Source: Anastrepha obliqua
Lineage: Eukaryota; Arthropoda; Insecta; Diptera; Tephritidae
Assembly (NCBI RefSeq): GCF_027943255.1
Contig: NC_072897.1
Location: 23,932,044 to 23,996,043 of the forward strand
Direction of reading: 5' to 3'
Length of the DNA: 64,000 nucleotides
Shown: positions 20,444 to 29,560 of the stretch, piece by piece
How the letters are laid out: every line of letters begins with the position of its first letter
Numbering within the stretch: the stretch's first letter is position 1
Made by a program: the position numbers and the translations under genes
Notes under the pieces: model-generated
Databases searched by the model: none
Told to the model about the DNA's origin: nothing
The model's input: only the letters and a program-made list of their open reading frames with translations

Positions 20444-20770
20444 TATCATTTCCGTTGATTTCCCAATATTCCATTGAACTCAAAAATAAGCATTTTTGAT
20501 AAATAAGCATTTTTGATAAATAAGCATTTAAATCAATAAGCATTTTTGATAAATAAGCATTTTAATCAATAAGCATTTTAATAAAATAAGCATTTTAATA
20601 AATAAGCATTTTTGTTATTAAGCAATATAATATGTTGAATAAGCAATTATGTATACAGTTGTAAGCTTTCGTTAAACCTAAAATTAATTAATAAAGTTAG
20701 TCTGTGACTGAAACTTTAAAGTCAAACAACTGTCTTGCATTTTTTAAAAACCCCTTTTCATAAATCAATT
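20356..20770 (+). repeat. 3' LTR
   Basis: 415 bp, near-identical to the 5' LTR apart from about four substitutions and the loss of two ATAAGCATTTT units. It is followed directly by LOA-1 ORF2 sequence. Confidence 0.85.
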
Positions 20771-21802
20771 ATAATCAGAAGAACTACAAGAGGCTTATTC
20801 GGGAATCGAAAAAAGCCTCATTTAGGGAATTCTGCAGCGGTATTGAATCTCTGAGTGACACGGCGAAATTGGTTAGGATCCTGAAAAGGGACCCAACGGC
20901 AAAGCTGGGGTCACTCAGGAAATCTGATGGCTCCTTCACGGAGCGGAAAAGTGAGACACTCAGCTTGCTGATGGAGTCTCACTTTCCTGGTAATCAGATA
21001 AGCATCAGCCGGCAACAGCCCTTATTGATAGAGGCAGTTGTCAGAGCTGCTACACCTTCTTGGCATGACTGGTTCGTTGCCAGATCTGTGGTGAATGAGG
21101 CCGCCATTCGATTTGCCATCAAATCTTTTGGCGACCACAAGTCGCCCGGACCAGATGGCATATTTCCTGCCATGCTGAAGGAGGGTGCAGAGTTCGTGAC
21201 AGCAGCCCTGAAGAAAATCTTCTCGTCATGCCTGGCACTGGCTTACATACCACGCTCTTGGAGGATGGTGAGGGTCGCTTTCATCCCAAAGGTTGGAAAA
21301 GACGACTACACCAGCCCCAAAAGCTTTAGACCAATCAGCATGACCTCTTTCATGCTGAAAAGTCTCGAACGACTGGTGGAACTGCGCATACGTCAGAAGT
21401 CGCTGAAGGCTCACCCTCTGTCTCTATTTCAGCATGCCTATCAGAGTGGAAAATCCTGCGAGTCGGCACTGCAAAACCTTGTTGCTAGGGTAGAGCTGGC
21501 CATCGACAGGAGGGACTACGCTATGGGTATCTTTTTAGACATAGAGGGGGCGTTTGATAATGCCACTTTTGATAGTATGTGTAACTCTGCTAGAAGGCAC
21601 GGCATAGACCGGGTGCTAGTAAATTGGATTCGTTCGATGCTGGCCCAAAGAATCGTTTCGGTGCGAGCAGAGGAAGATCTGCTGGTGTCATCTGGGGTTA
21701 ACAGAGGCTGCCCCCAAGGCGGTGTGCTGTCTCCATTGCTCTGGTGCATGGTAATCGATCCTCTGCTCACCACCTTAAACGATTCGGGAGTCTACGCACA
21801 AG
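20771..21802 (+). pseudogene. LOA-1 ORF2 block 2: reverse transcriptase, first half
   Basis: Continues block 1 after the LTR element. It reads YKRLIRESKKASFREFCSG, then RILKRDP, LRKSDGSFT, SPGPDGIFPAML, KSFRPISMTSFMLKSLERLVE, FQHAYQSGKSCESAL, GIFLDIEGAFDNATFDS and GCPQGGVLSPLLWCMVID. No stop occurs in this block. It ends at VYAQ, one codon before the YADD active site, because a long-TIR element inserted there with a CACAAG duplication. The frame resumes at 24124 with AYADD. Confidence 0.9.
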
Positions 21803-22339
21803 AGTAAAGCCATGTCAAGTGATCCTCGAAAATTTCACTAAGTCACGGATTTTAGGGCAAGATGTCTCGTTGTATAGTCAAAGTCATGTTAACGCTATTC
21901 TATAAATATTTCACGCAAATTCCAATTTTAGCAATTGTTATTAACAATTGAAGTTTTAAGCAAGATTAAATTGAAAAATTAATTACTCAAAAACTACAAT
22001 AGATAATGACGTGAAATTTTGCATACCATTCAAGTATTGTCTGTACTATTTTTTAATTGTTAATAACTTTTTTTATTGTGACAAATAGATAAATAAATAA
22101 TAACTTTTCGTAATCAGTTGCATTTTTTCATGCTTTCTTCACGCTGTTAAACAATCGGACTTATGCATAATTGTGCAAAAAACGCTTACCTTCAATAATC
22201 TGAAAATAGAATTTTGTACTTTTACTCCATTTCCGAGATATTGACTGTTTTGCAACTTAATGCGCTCGACGGTGGCATTGCTACCATCGGCTGATCGGTC
22301 GCACGGCGGCTTGAGGGACCGCGCAAACTGAAGTAGCGT
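21803..22339 (+). repeat. Left 537-bp TIR
   Basis: Inverted match of 23581-24117 with only a few substitutions. The inner part is GC-rich (22260-22330) while the rest is AT-rich. Confidence 0.85.
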
Positions 22340-22441
22340 ACAACTAATTTCATTAAAATAATTATATTGTATTAGAAGTCCGAAAGATTCCAACTATAGT
22401 ACATTTTTACCATAATATGACATTTGTACTTTTTACTTTTA

Positions 22442-23453
22442 TTTGCTGATAGTATTTTCAAACAAAGAATCGTCTTTTAAAAAAATTCGACTTTGAACTT
22501 TTTTTCCAATTGTAGGTTGAAACTGGTGATATTGCCGCGTATTTTTTATCGCTACAGCTCCTTTGATGTGGTTTTGATATTTTTTTTCATGAGCATCATG
22601 CTCAAGTTGAGAGCAAAAATCAAAATCGATTGTTTTATGGTTGATACTGTTCTTTTGAAGCAAAGCGTCTTTAATATTTTTCACAAAAGCTGAGTATGGA
22701 TTTTCGGTTTTTTTCTGATTTTTTAATTCTGCATTTTCTGTTCCTTTTCCGGAATTAATGAACAACAATTGCAACAATTTCTTTGAGTTCCTTATCGCAT
22801 AAATCAGAATACCATTTTTTTTAATTGGTGATTCGCCTAGGTCTTGCAGAATTTTGTTCACTTTATCGAATTTAAAAGAATGATCAATGTTCTTTATTTC
22901 GAAATGAAAAAGAAACGTGGCGATTTACTCTAGCGGAGTCAGCAATTTTAAATGTTTTATTAACTTTCACATTAAAAATTGAAGTGTTTTTATTTGAGGT
23001 TAAAAATAGCAAAAAAAGAAAAAAAATTTGGAAAGTATGTAAATATCTAACGAAATACACATTATACAAGCAAACATCCATTCACTCTGAAAAGAAATAA
23101 TTTTCAATCGAAATTCAAATCTTGTTTGCAACAGCAGACTACAATAGTTTATTTACAGTATGTGACATATTAATTTCCAATGTGATAATGTAAGCGATAA
23201 TAATTAAATAATTACTGGAAGAATATTGAATAAATATTACAGCTCATCTCGTATTCTGACAATGTTCACCTAGTGCGATCACAATGGTTTTCGCACCCTG
23301 ATATAATTCTTTGCGACACATTTTACAAACATATTGACCAATATATTTTTCAAATTTATCATTTCACTCAGATGTCACCAAAAATAAATTGCGTCGGAAA
23401 CAATTATGGCCTTTTTTCATAAACGGATTACAGCATTTGCTCGGTCGAACCAT
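22442..23453 (-). pseudogene. Unrecognised zinc-finger gene of the long-TIR element
   Basis: Transcribed from the right TIR inward. The first piece (23453 down to ~23270) begins MVRPSKCCNPFMKKGHNC, has a TGA at 23364-23366, then in the same frame gives YVCKMCRKELYQGAK. Cysteines and histidine (CC, H, C, CxxC) suggest a zinc-binding N-terminal domain. A possible GT donor lies near 23269. A second open piece (22924-22442, about 160 residues) is rich in Lys, Asn and Gln and includes EHDAHEKKYQNHIKG. I do not recognise the family. It may be the truncated N-terminal part of the element's own transposase or accessory protein. Confidence 0.45.
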
Positions 23454-23580
23454 ATTTATAATAATATTGAAATATGCAAATATGCTTTATCACCAGTCAC
23501 CACTTAAATCGAACTGACACAAAGCAGTGACGACTTCAGTCAATAGGCAATAAATCCTGTGCGGGCATGTTCAAACGTGC

Positions 23581-24117
23581 ACGCTGCTTCAGTTTGCGCG
23601 GTCCCTCAAGCCGCCGCGCGACCGATCAGCCGATGGTAGCAATGCCACCGTCGAGCGCATTAAGTTACAAAACAGTCAATATCTCGGAAATGGAGTAAAA
23701 GTACAAAATTCTATTTTCAGATTATTGAAGGTAAGCGTTTTTCGCACAATTATGCATAAGTCCGATTGTTTAACAGCGTGAAGAAAGCATGAAAAAATGC
23801 AACTGATTACAAAAAGTTATTATTTATTTATCTATTTGTCACAATAAAAAAAGTTATTAACAATTAAAAAATAGTACAGACAATACTTGAATGGTATGCA
23901 AAATTTCACGTCATTATCTATTGTAGTTTTTGAGTAATTAATTTTTCAATTTAATCTTGCTTAAAACTTTAATTGTTAATAACAATTGCTAAAATTGGAA
24001 TTTGCGCGAAATATTTATAGAATAGCGTTAACATGACTTTGACTATACAACGAGACATCTTGCCCTAAAATCCGTGACTTAGTGAAATTTTCGAGGATCA
24101 CTTGACATGGCTTTACT
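23581..24117 (-). repeat. Right 537-bp TIR
   Basis: Inverted partner of 21803-22339, same length, ending GGCTTTACT next to CACAAG. Confidence 0.85.
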
Positions 24118-25612
24118 CACAAGCATATGCGGACGATGTTGCTTGTTTGGTAACAGGCTCTTCGCTTATGAACATCTGCAGGAAAGTGCAGAAAACTCTG
24201 GATCGGATTGACACTTGGTGCTGTGCGAACGGGCTGTCGGCAAATCCCGCCAAGACTGGTATTGTCCTCTTTACCAGAAGGAGGAAGCTTGACGGACTCG
24301 TTCTGCCAAGGCTAAAAGGAGTCACAATCCAGCTATCCAAGGAAATTAAATATCTAGGAGTAATCCTCGATAGTAAGCTCCTATGGAAATCACACGTTGA
24401 GACAAAGGCATCCAAAGCGCTGACAGCTTTCTGGCAGTGCAAAGGTGTCTTTGGGAAAACGTGGGGTCTCTCTCCTAGCAAGGTCCTATGGATCTACACG
24501 GCTATGATAAGACCCATTATGACCTATGCATCAGTGGTCTGGATGAGTAAACTATCCCTAGTGGGAGTCAGGAGGACCTTATCGAGACTACAACGCACTG
24601 TGGCCATCTGTTGCACCGGAGGTTTTCCGACTACTTCAGGCCCGGCACTAGATGCTCTGATTGGTTTACCACCACTTGATGCTTTCATCCTAGGAGAGGC
24701 CCTGAAGGCCATCTGCAGGCTGAAACACAGTGGGAACTGGTACGGCCCTTGTCCGGCATTGGAACACAGAGAAGGCATGGACATCGATCCAACGATTCTC
24801 TCCATGCCCCTTGACTCAATGCCATCAAGAGTCGTACTTGAAAAGAGATACAGTGTAGTGCTACCAGAGGCTCAGTTGTGGGGAGACTCAGAAAATGAGC
24901 CCGGCAAACACTGTTTTCGCATTTTTACGGATGGCTCCAGGACCGAGCATGGCTCCGGCTCTGGGGTCTACATGCACTTTGCTCTTGGAATGCATGCATC
25001 TGTGTTTCAAGCGGAGGTGTATGCAGTTCAAGAAGCGATGAACTTTGTTGTGGAAAAACGATGGAGAGGCAGATCCATATGTGTCTGCAGCGACAGCCAA
25101 GCAGCGCTTATGGCCTTAGACAGCCCTCAAACCACATCAGGGGTAGTGAAGTCCTGTAAATCCAGGCTGAACTATGTCGGCAGACATAATAGCCTGATGC
25201 TAACATGGGTCCCGGGACACGTGGGTATCGCGGGTAACGAGAACTCTGACTCCTTAGCTAAGATGGGCTCTGAAGCCAACTTCTTTGGCCCAGAGCCCGC
25301 TTTGCCACTCCCCTCTGCGGCCATCACGGCCACGGTTAGCAAATGGGTAACTACTACCCACAAGCGAGCTTGGCAGGCTGAGAGAGGCTGCAGATGGACA
25401 AAACTGATGTTACCTGTCATGTCCGATCGACTGTCGCAAACCCTTCTGTCATTAAGCAGAGGGGAGTGCAGACGGCTGGTTGGACTAATGACGGGCCACT
25501 TTCTGTGGGCAAAGCACATGGAAAGGTTGGGCATCCCAGACAGTGTACTCTGCCCAGCTTGTGAAGAGGAGGATGAGACGGCGGACCACTTCCTGTGTGT
25601 CTGCCCCGCCTA
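24118..25612 (+). pseudogene. LOA-1 ORF2 block 3: RT active site, RNase H, cysteine motif
   Basis: Resumes with AYADDVACLV, then NPAKTGIVLFT, KYLGVILDSKLLW and the thumb. RNase H follows: FTDGSRTEHGSGSG (first Asp), QAEVYAVQEA (Glu), CSDSQAAL (Asp) and WVPGHVGIAGNENSD (His/Asp), i.e. a full catalytic set. The C-terminal CPACEEEDETADHFLCVCPA motif ends at TAA 25611-25613, where the sequence switches to piggyBac. Related copies continue for about 35 more residues, so this end is truncated. There is no stop inside 495 codons. With blocks 1 and 2, only two nonsense mutations mark the ORF apart from the insertions. Confidence 0.88.
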
Positions 25613-25614
25613 AC

Positions 25615-25704
25615 ATGTGCAGAATATGTCAGCGCCCAATATGCATACAGCATCCTTCAAATACATTTACATGTAATAATTATGAAAATAATGAAGACAA
25701 TTAA
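25615..25704 (+). pseudogene. piggyBac transposase C-terminal cysteine-rich end
   Basis: Reads MCRICQRPICIQHP and on to TFTC, followed by an acidic tail and TAA. The pattern C-x2-C-x4-C-x2-H-x6-C matches the C-terminal zinc-binding domain that piggyBac transposases use to bind their ends. The piece is short, but it sits between LOA-1 and a piggyBac right end, which supports the reading. The stretch between the catalytic part at 11322 and this domain is missing. Confidence 0.6.
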
Positions 25705-25746
25705 ATAATTTAAATTTGTTTGCATATTTAGTTATAAGAAATAATC

Positions 25747-25752
25747 AATAAA
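25747..25752 (+). terminator. AATAAA polyadenylation signal
   Basis: AATAAA follows the piggyBac stop codon by about 45 bases in an AT-rich 3' UTR. Further AATAAA copies nearby make the exact site uncertain. Confidence 0.4.
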
Positions 25753-25823
25753 ATAATATTTTATAAAGAAAATAATAAATAAAAATGTTTTTCCGTCAAA
25801 AAATGAGAAAAAACGAGAAAAAA

Positions 25824-26042
25824 AGCTACTGGCCACACCTGTACCCGGGTATAAGAAGTCGTAGGTGTCAACTTTGAAAGCTTATATCTCATCAATGCAT
25901 GGACCTAGCATGACAAATAAGACACCAATCGACGTATATTTACTTCGTTTTCCTATATCAATATCTTTAGCGATTTAGGAGCTACATCACTCCAAAGTAG
26001 CTACTGGTCACACCTGTACTTGGGTATAAGTCCTAGGGTTAA
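25824..26042 (+). repeat. piggyBac right end with two 32-bp subterminal repeats and TTAA
   Basis: A 32-bp sequence, AGCTACTGGYCACACCTGTA and so on, occurs at 25824-25855 and again at 25999-26030, three substitutions apart. It is followed by TCCTAGGG (ending 26038) and the TTAA target site (26039-26042). Subterminal repeats beside a CCCTAG-type tip are a piggyBac end feature. Confidence 0.65.
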
Positions 26043-26635
26043 AATGGGTACCATCTAATCACCCCAGCACAAACGAGGAAAGTTGAATCCTGAAAAATTT
26101 GAAGCCCTCCACCACATATTTTCGTTGTTCTTCGTTTCTAGGGAGTTATCTGTCCCCTATAACTGTAAAATATCGAAAAAAAGTTTGTTTTCATAAAATG
26201 GTAATATAATCCATTAAGAATATGTAAAAAAAATTTAGAACTTAAATCTAAGAATTTCTTATACTATACATCGTCAACCGTGACGACTCTATTCTTTGCG
26301 TTCAAGCGCTGGGAAAGGTATACTTACGTTGCTTTTGACGCGTTTTTTCTTAAAAATATATTTTTCAAGCTGGCGTACACGATAACCCAAAACGCCTTTT
26401 TTATGATATTACTTTCTAAGTGAATTTACAATTCGAAAATATTTCGAAAAAATAATTTTTTTCAAGCAAAAATAGGGGGAAAATTCGCCCCAAAATTCCT
26501 TTTTTATTTAACCATTTTATTCCGCGAATTTGTTTTTTTTTTTCAATTTTTTTAATTCATATAAGAGCCATGACACTATTAACAAAAAAAATTTTGGTTT
26601 TTTGTATTCAGGTCACTGCCGCCGATGCTACAATG
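26043..26635. other. AT-rich flank, nothing recognised
   Basis: About 590 bases between the piggyBac end and LOA-2 copy A. Poly(T)/poly(A) runs, no coding resemblance. Confidence 0.4.
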
Positions 26636-26767
26636 CGCATCTTCATATAGGAATTGGGTATCCACCCATCCGCGGAACGGCGGAATTGGTTGCCACCTTA
26701 ATACTATGTGGAGAGTACCGTACCGACAACCTGGCAGTAGGTATAAAATGCTTCCTTTTTCTACAAT

Positions 26768-28060
26768 GTGGAGGCTAACGATGGATCATTCTACACGAGG
26801 AAACCCACTTTCGGGAAATCATCCCGTCGAGCAATCGACGGCTCGGGCATCGGATGTGAAGGCCCGAACCCCACACCCCCCGTTACCGGAATTGACTCCC
26901 AGGGTTCCGGAGGAGACGCACTACTAGTGGGGAAACATGGCACATTGGCTATGCCAATGTAGAGCCGAGTGAGTGTGAGCGATACACGTCGACGAAATGA
27001 TCCGGAGCAACTGAACAAGTTGGGGAGGATGTTCGAACGCAGGTGTTAGTCTATCCGCAAGGCAGATCAACCGAAGAAAACAGAAGACGAAGAAAGCCGA
27101 ACCATTAGCTAAGTTAAGTATTCAAGCTCCGTCAACTTCGACAACTGTAATGGAAACGGGAAAGCGTGGCAGAACAGAGGATTCCTCTGTAACGTTGCAC
27201 TCTTCCGGAAACGAAACGGGGTCTGTGCCAACGACCGGGAAGAGGAGAAAGGCAAATAAGAGGGAAGCCGAGAGACGGAGTTCGGAAATGCCTGCATCCT
27301 CGACCCAATCTAAGGCAGACAAACCTTTGCTTGACAAGGCAAAGGCTAAGGGACCTCAAATGTCGAATGACACTGTTCCGTCAACGTCTGGCGATCCTTC
27401 GCGAGAATGGCAGCAAAGGCAATGACGGTGGAGGTACATACCGACAAACAAGACGGTCTACTGTCCAAAGGGCAACAAGACTATATAGACAGCTATCTTT
27501 GGAAAGCTATCTGTTAGTCGAAAGACGTGCCCCCTTTCGAGGGTAAAAGCATGGTGGACAGCATCGTAAAGGTGCACTGTTCCAATGCATTTTCCCGAGA
27601 ATGGCTGGAAAAAGAGATAGCAAAAACTCGAAAATTGCGAAAGCAGCAAGTTCGTTCTTGTTGAGAGTAGCAAAGAAAGGCTGGCACGAGCGAGTGTCTG
27701 GATTCCGAGTCCTTCCTGTAATTCAGCAGAACTCCTCACACGCATTCGTGTTCGGAAAAAAGATCTTGACACGACTCTCTGGAGAGTATACTCATGCACC
27801 AGGCAGAAATCCGCTACCACTTCGGAGGCGGGTTCCCACCTGGTACTGGGTATCGATCTTGGGTCCCTCGAGGTGTTGAAGTCGAAGTACCGTCCTGACC
27901 TACATTTGGGGCGAATCCATTTCCGTGCCCAGGATAAGGTGGAGGACAAAGCGTAAGTATACTCAGTCTCATGACTGAAGTAATATTTATACAGATAAAT
28001 TTGCAGCATGGGAAAGCGTCTACGGCTCTTCTGTGCCGTAGGCATGCTAAACTGCAAATA
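26768..28060 (+). pseudogene. LOA-2 ORF1 (copy A), frameshifted
   Basis: Pieces in all three frames match copy B ORF1: the RAxPLSGNHPVEQSTARAS region near 26800, the METGKRGRTEDSSVTLHSS block at 27150, a MSNDTVPSTSGDPS block at 27360, and the DxVxVHCSNAF/REWLE region near 27570-27610. At least three frame changes and several stops are needed to follow it. ORF1 of this family ends in the DUF4780-like domain seen better in copy B. Confidence 0.65.
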
Positions 28061-28115
28061 AACCCTCACATAATACTACTAAAAGAACCATGGGTATGTC
28101 TGTGGTCTAGGTGCT

Positions 28116-28503
28116 ATGTCGTGGGGACAAATACTTCATTGTGAAGGGAATGTGAGACCGCGAGCATGTATTATCATGCCGAGGTTGATCGAACACACGA
28201 TGTTAAAAGAGCTATGCTCCGGAGATATCGTTGCTGCAAAAATAAAGTACTTGAAAAGTGGGAACAGTGTCGAAGCTATCATAGTTTCGGCCTACCTACC
28301 CTACGACTCTTTACAGCCACATCCTTCGAGGGAGCTAAGAGGAGTAGTCAAGTATGTAGAATCCAATAGTTTGGGGCTAATAGTGGGCTGCGATGCAAAT
28401 TCACAGAACGTTGTATGGGAAAGCAGCAAATGCAACCCCAGAGGTCTCAAGTTACTGGATTTTATCCTGTCATCCGATTTGGTCATTCAAAATACTGGTG
28501 AAT
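28116..28503 (+). pseudogene. LOA-2 endonuclease fragment (copy A)
   Basis: Open for the whole length: MSWGQILHCEGNVRPRAC, then IVSAYLPYDSL, LIVGCDANSQNVVWESSKC and LLDFILSSDLVIQNTG, matching the corresponding endonuclease parts of copies B and D. It lacks the ORF2 start (frame changes upstream near 28090) and the DHR end of the domain. It ends abruptly where copy B joins. Confidence 0.75.
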
Positions 28504-28678
28504 TTGAATTTAAAATGGTCGAGCCAAGGAGCACCAGGAGATTTGGTGGCTCCTAAAACACTCGGGCTAAAAAGCCCTTTGTATTTAAAGCTCTGGAAAG
28601 GGGGTAGATAGTCAAGGAGGGAGGGAGAAAAGTATCAGAGAAAGAGATAGGAAAGAATAGAGACAGAGATAGAGATAG

Positions 28679-29560
28679 TTAGTCCTGTGAGAATTTTCCA
28701 GATTCTTTGGCAAATCTGTAAATATCCTCCAGTTTTAGAGAACGAATATTACTCATTCTCATGACATCGGAACCCAATACTCGTTGTCGCGCTCTAGCAA
28801 AGGCAGGACACTCACAGAGAAAGTGCTCAGTGCAATCCGCTTCCTTCAAGCATGACAGGCATACCGGGTCCTCGATGATTCCAATGGTGGTCATATGCTG
28901 ACCCCATGGGTTGTGTCCTGTAATGATGCCGACCATCAACCTAATGTCTTTCCTTCTAAGTTTTAGTAGAAAGTTTCACAGTTTTCTGTTCGCACTTGTC
29001 ACAAAACACTTTGCAGTTCTGCAGCGTTCTAGACCGGACCATCGCTCTTTATGTAGATTGAATACATAACCGTTGATCCAATTCTTGATTCCTGCGGGAC
29101 TGATTCCGATTATTGGCTCTGGCCCCTGTGGGGGCACCGCTGATCCACGGTTGGCCAATTCGTCGGCAATTTCGTTCCCTTGAACACCGGAGTGTCCCGG
29201 AACCCATATAAGTACAAGCCAGTTTTGTCTTGCGACAGAATTAAGCTTTTTCTTACATTCTGGAACAATCTTTGAGGTTTGCTTCGCGTTCTCCAGGGTC
29301 TTCAATGCAGCCTGACTGTCACTGAAGACTCCAATCTGTATCCCGCTCCATCTCCTCTCGATTATTCATTCGGATACTCTTAGGATGGCAAGAACTTCTG
29401 TTTGGAAAACAGTTGCCATTCCCCCCATAGCATAGTGATACTTATTACTATCGTTTAAGTACCATCCGGCTCCAGACCCTATTTCAGTCTTGGACCCATC
29501 GGTAAAGAAAATATCCGTCAAACCTCCCTGCATGCATTCTGGATTGCTCCATTGCTCACG
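28679..29560 (-). pseudogene. LOA-2 B: RNase H and C-terminal zinc motif
   Basis: Continues from the RT stop at 29561-29563. RNase H reads FFTDGSKTEIGSGAGW, FQTEVLAIL, FSDSQAAL and WVPGHSGVQGNEIADELANR. The tail reads CLSCLKEADCTEHFLCECPAFARARQRVLGSD. Stops: one in the EWIIER helix near 29366 and a TGA after SANRKL (near 28975) that copy C shares but copy D does not. RNase H would remove the RNA strand during reverse transcription. Catalytic residues are all still present. Confidence 0.8.

Larger units (their letters stand above)
13761..20770 (+). mobile_element. Errantivirus-type LTR retrotransposon (17.6/297-like)
   Basis: A complete 7.0-kb insertion: 5' LTR (13761-14208), tRNA-Ser-type primer site, gag, pol, env-like ORF, polypurine tract and 3' LTR (20356-20770). 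It splits LOA-1 ORF2 between RYRD and QKNYK. Flanks read ...CGTGATA and ATAATCAG..., so a short ATA(A) duplication is likely; boundaries are good to a few bases. The LTRs differ at about four positions plus a 33-bp repeat-number change, so insertion is fairly recent. Gag and env are broken, pol is open. This is an endogenous, inactive insect element. Confidence 0.9.
21803..24117. mobile_element. 2.3-kb DNA element with 537-bp TIRs, possibly Polinton-derived
   Basis: Sharp boundaries inside LOA-1 RT: target duplication CACAAG at 21797-21802 and 24118-24123. The element starts AGTAAAGCC and ends GGCTTTACT. Left TIR 21803-22339 and right TIR 23581-24117 are each 537 bp and nearly identical. Six-base duplications, TIRs of several hundred bases and AG-type termini are the described features of Polinton/Maverick elements, but those are 15-20 kb and encode polymerase B and integrase, which are absent here. 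It would then be an internally deleted derivative. Another superfamily with 6-bp duplications remains possible. A minus-strand gene remnant lies between the arms. Confidence 0.8.
11323..25612 (+). mobile_element. LOA-like non-LTR retrotransposon (LOA-1), host of two insertions
   Basis: Plus-strand non-LTR element inserted in piggyBac. ORF1 is 11469-12734 and ORF2 runs 12731-25612 in three blocks (12731-13760, 20771-21802, 24124-25612) separated by an LTR retrotransposon and a long-TIR DNA element. ORF2 has apurinic endonuclease, RT and RNase H domains and a terminal cysteine motif, the layout of the LOA/I group. The 3' end and 3' UTR are lost where the sequence jumps back to piggyBac at 25615. 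The clade name is from remembered features; a tree would settle LOA versus a neighbouring clade. Confidence 0.75.
8862..26038 (+). mobile_element. piggyBac-superfamily transposon carrying nested insertions
   Basis: One piggyBac element spread over 17 kb by later insertions. Its transposase begins at 8976, is cut by a mariner at 9120-10056, resumes to ~11322, is cut again by a LOA-like element with its own passengers (to 25612), and reappears as the cysteine-rich C-terminus at 25615-25704. The right end is at 26038, where CCTAGGG is followed by TTAA (26039-26042), the piggyBac target site. The left end was not located, so 8862 (TATA box) is only a lower bound. The middle of the transposase, after the third quarter of the catalytic domain, is missing. 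Confidence 0.75.
26636..28503 (+). mobile_element. LOA-2 copy A, 5' half, degenerate
   Basis: Sequence from about 26636 matches, in opposite orientation, the 5' region and ORF1 of LOA-2 copy B (32679-34136). It includes the ATTGGGTATCCACCC segment and the ACNPxxGNHPVEQSTARAS-type coding. Frames shift repeatedly in ORF1. Endonuclease coding follows at 28116-28503. The copy ends where the 3' end of the inverted copy B begins (28504), so RT and RNase H are absent. Confidence 0.75.

Noticed and set aside
21226..21773. Minus-strand frames opposite LOA-1 RT
   Set aside because: Antisense shadows of conserved RT codons.
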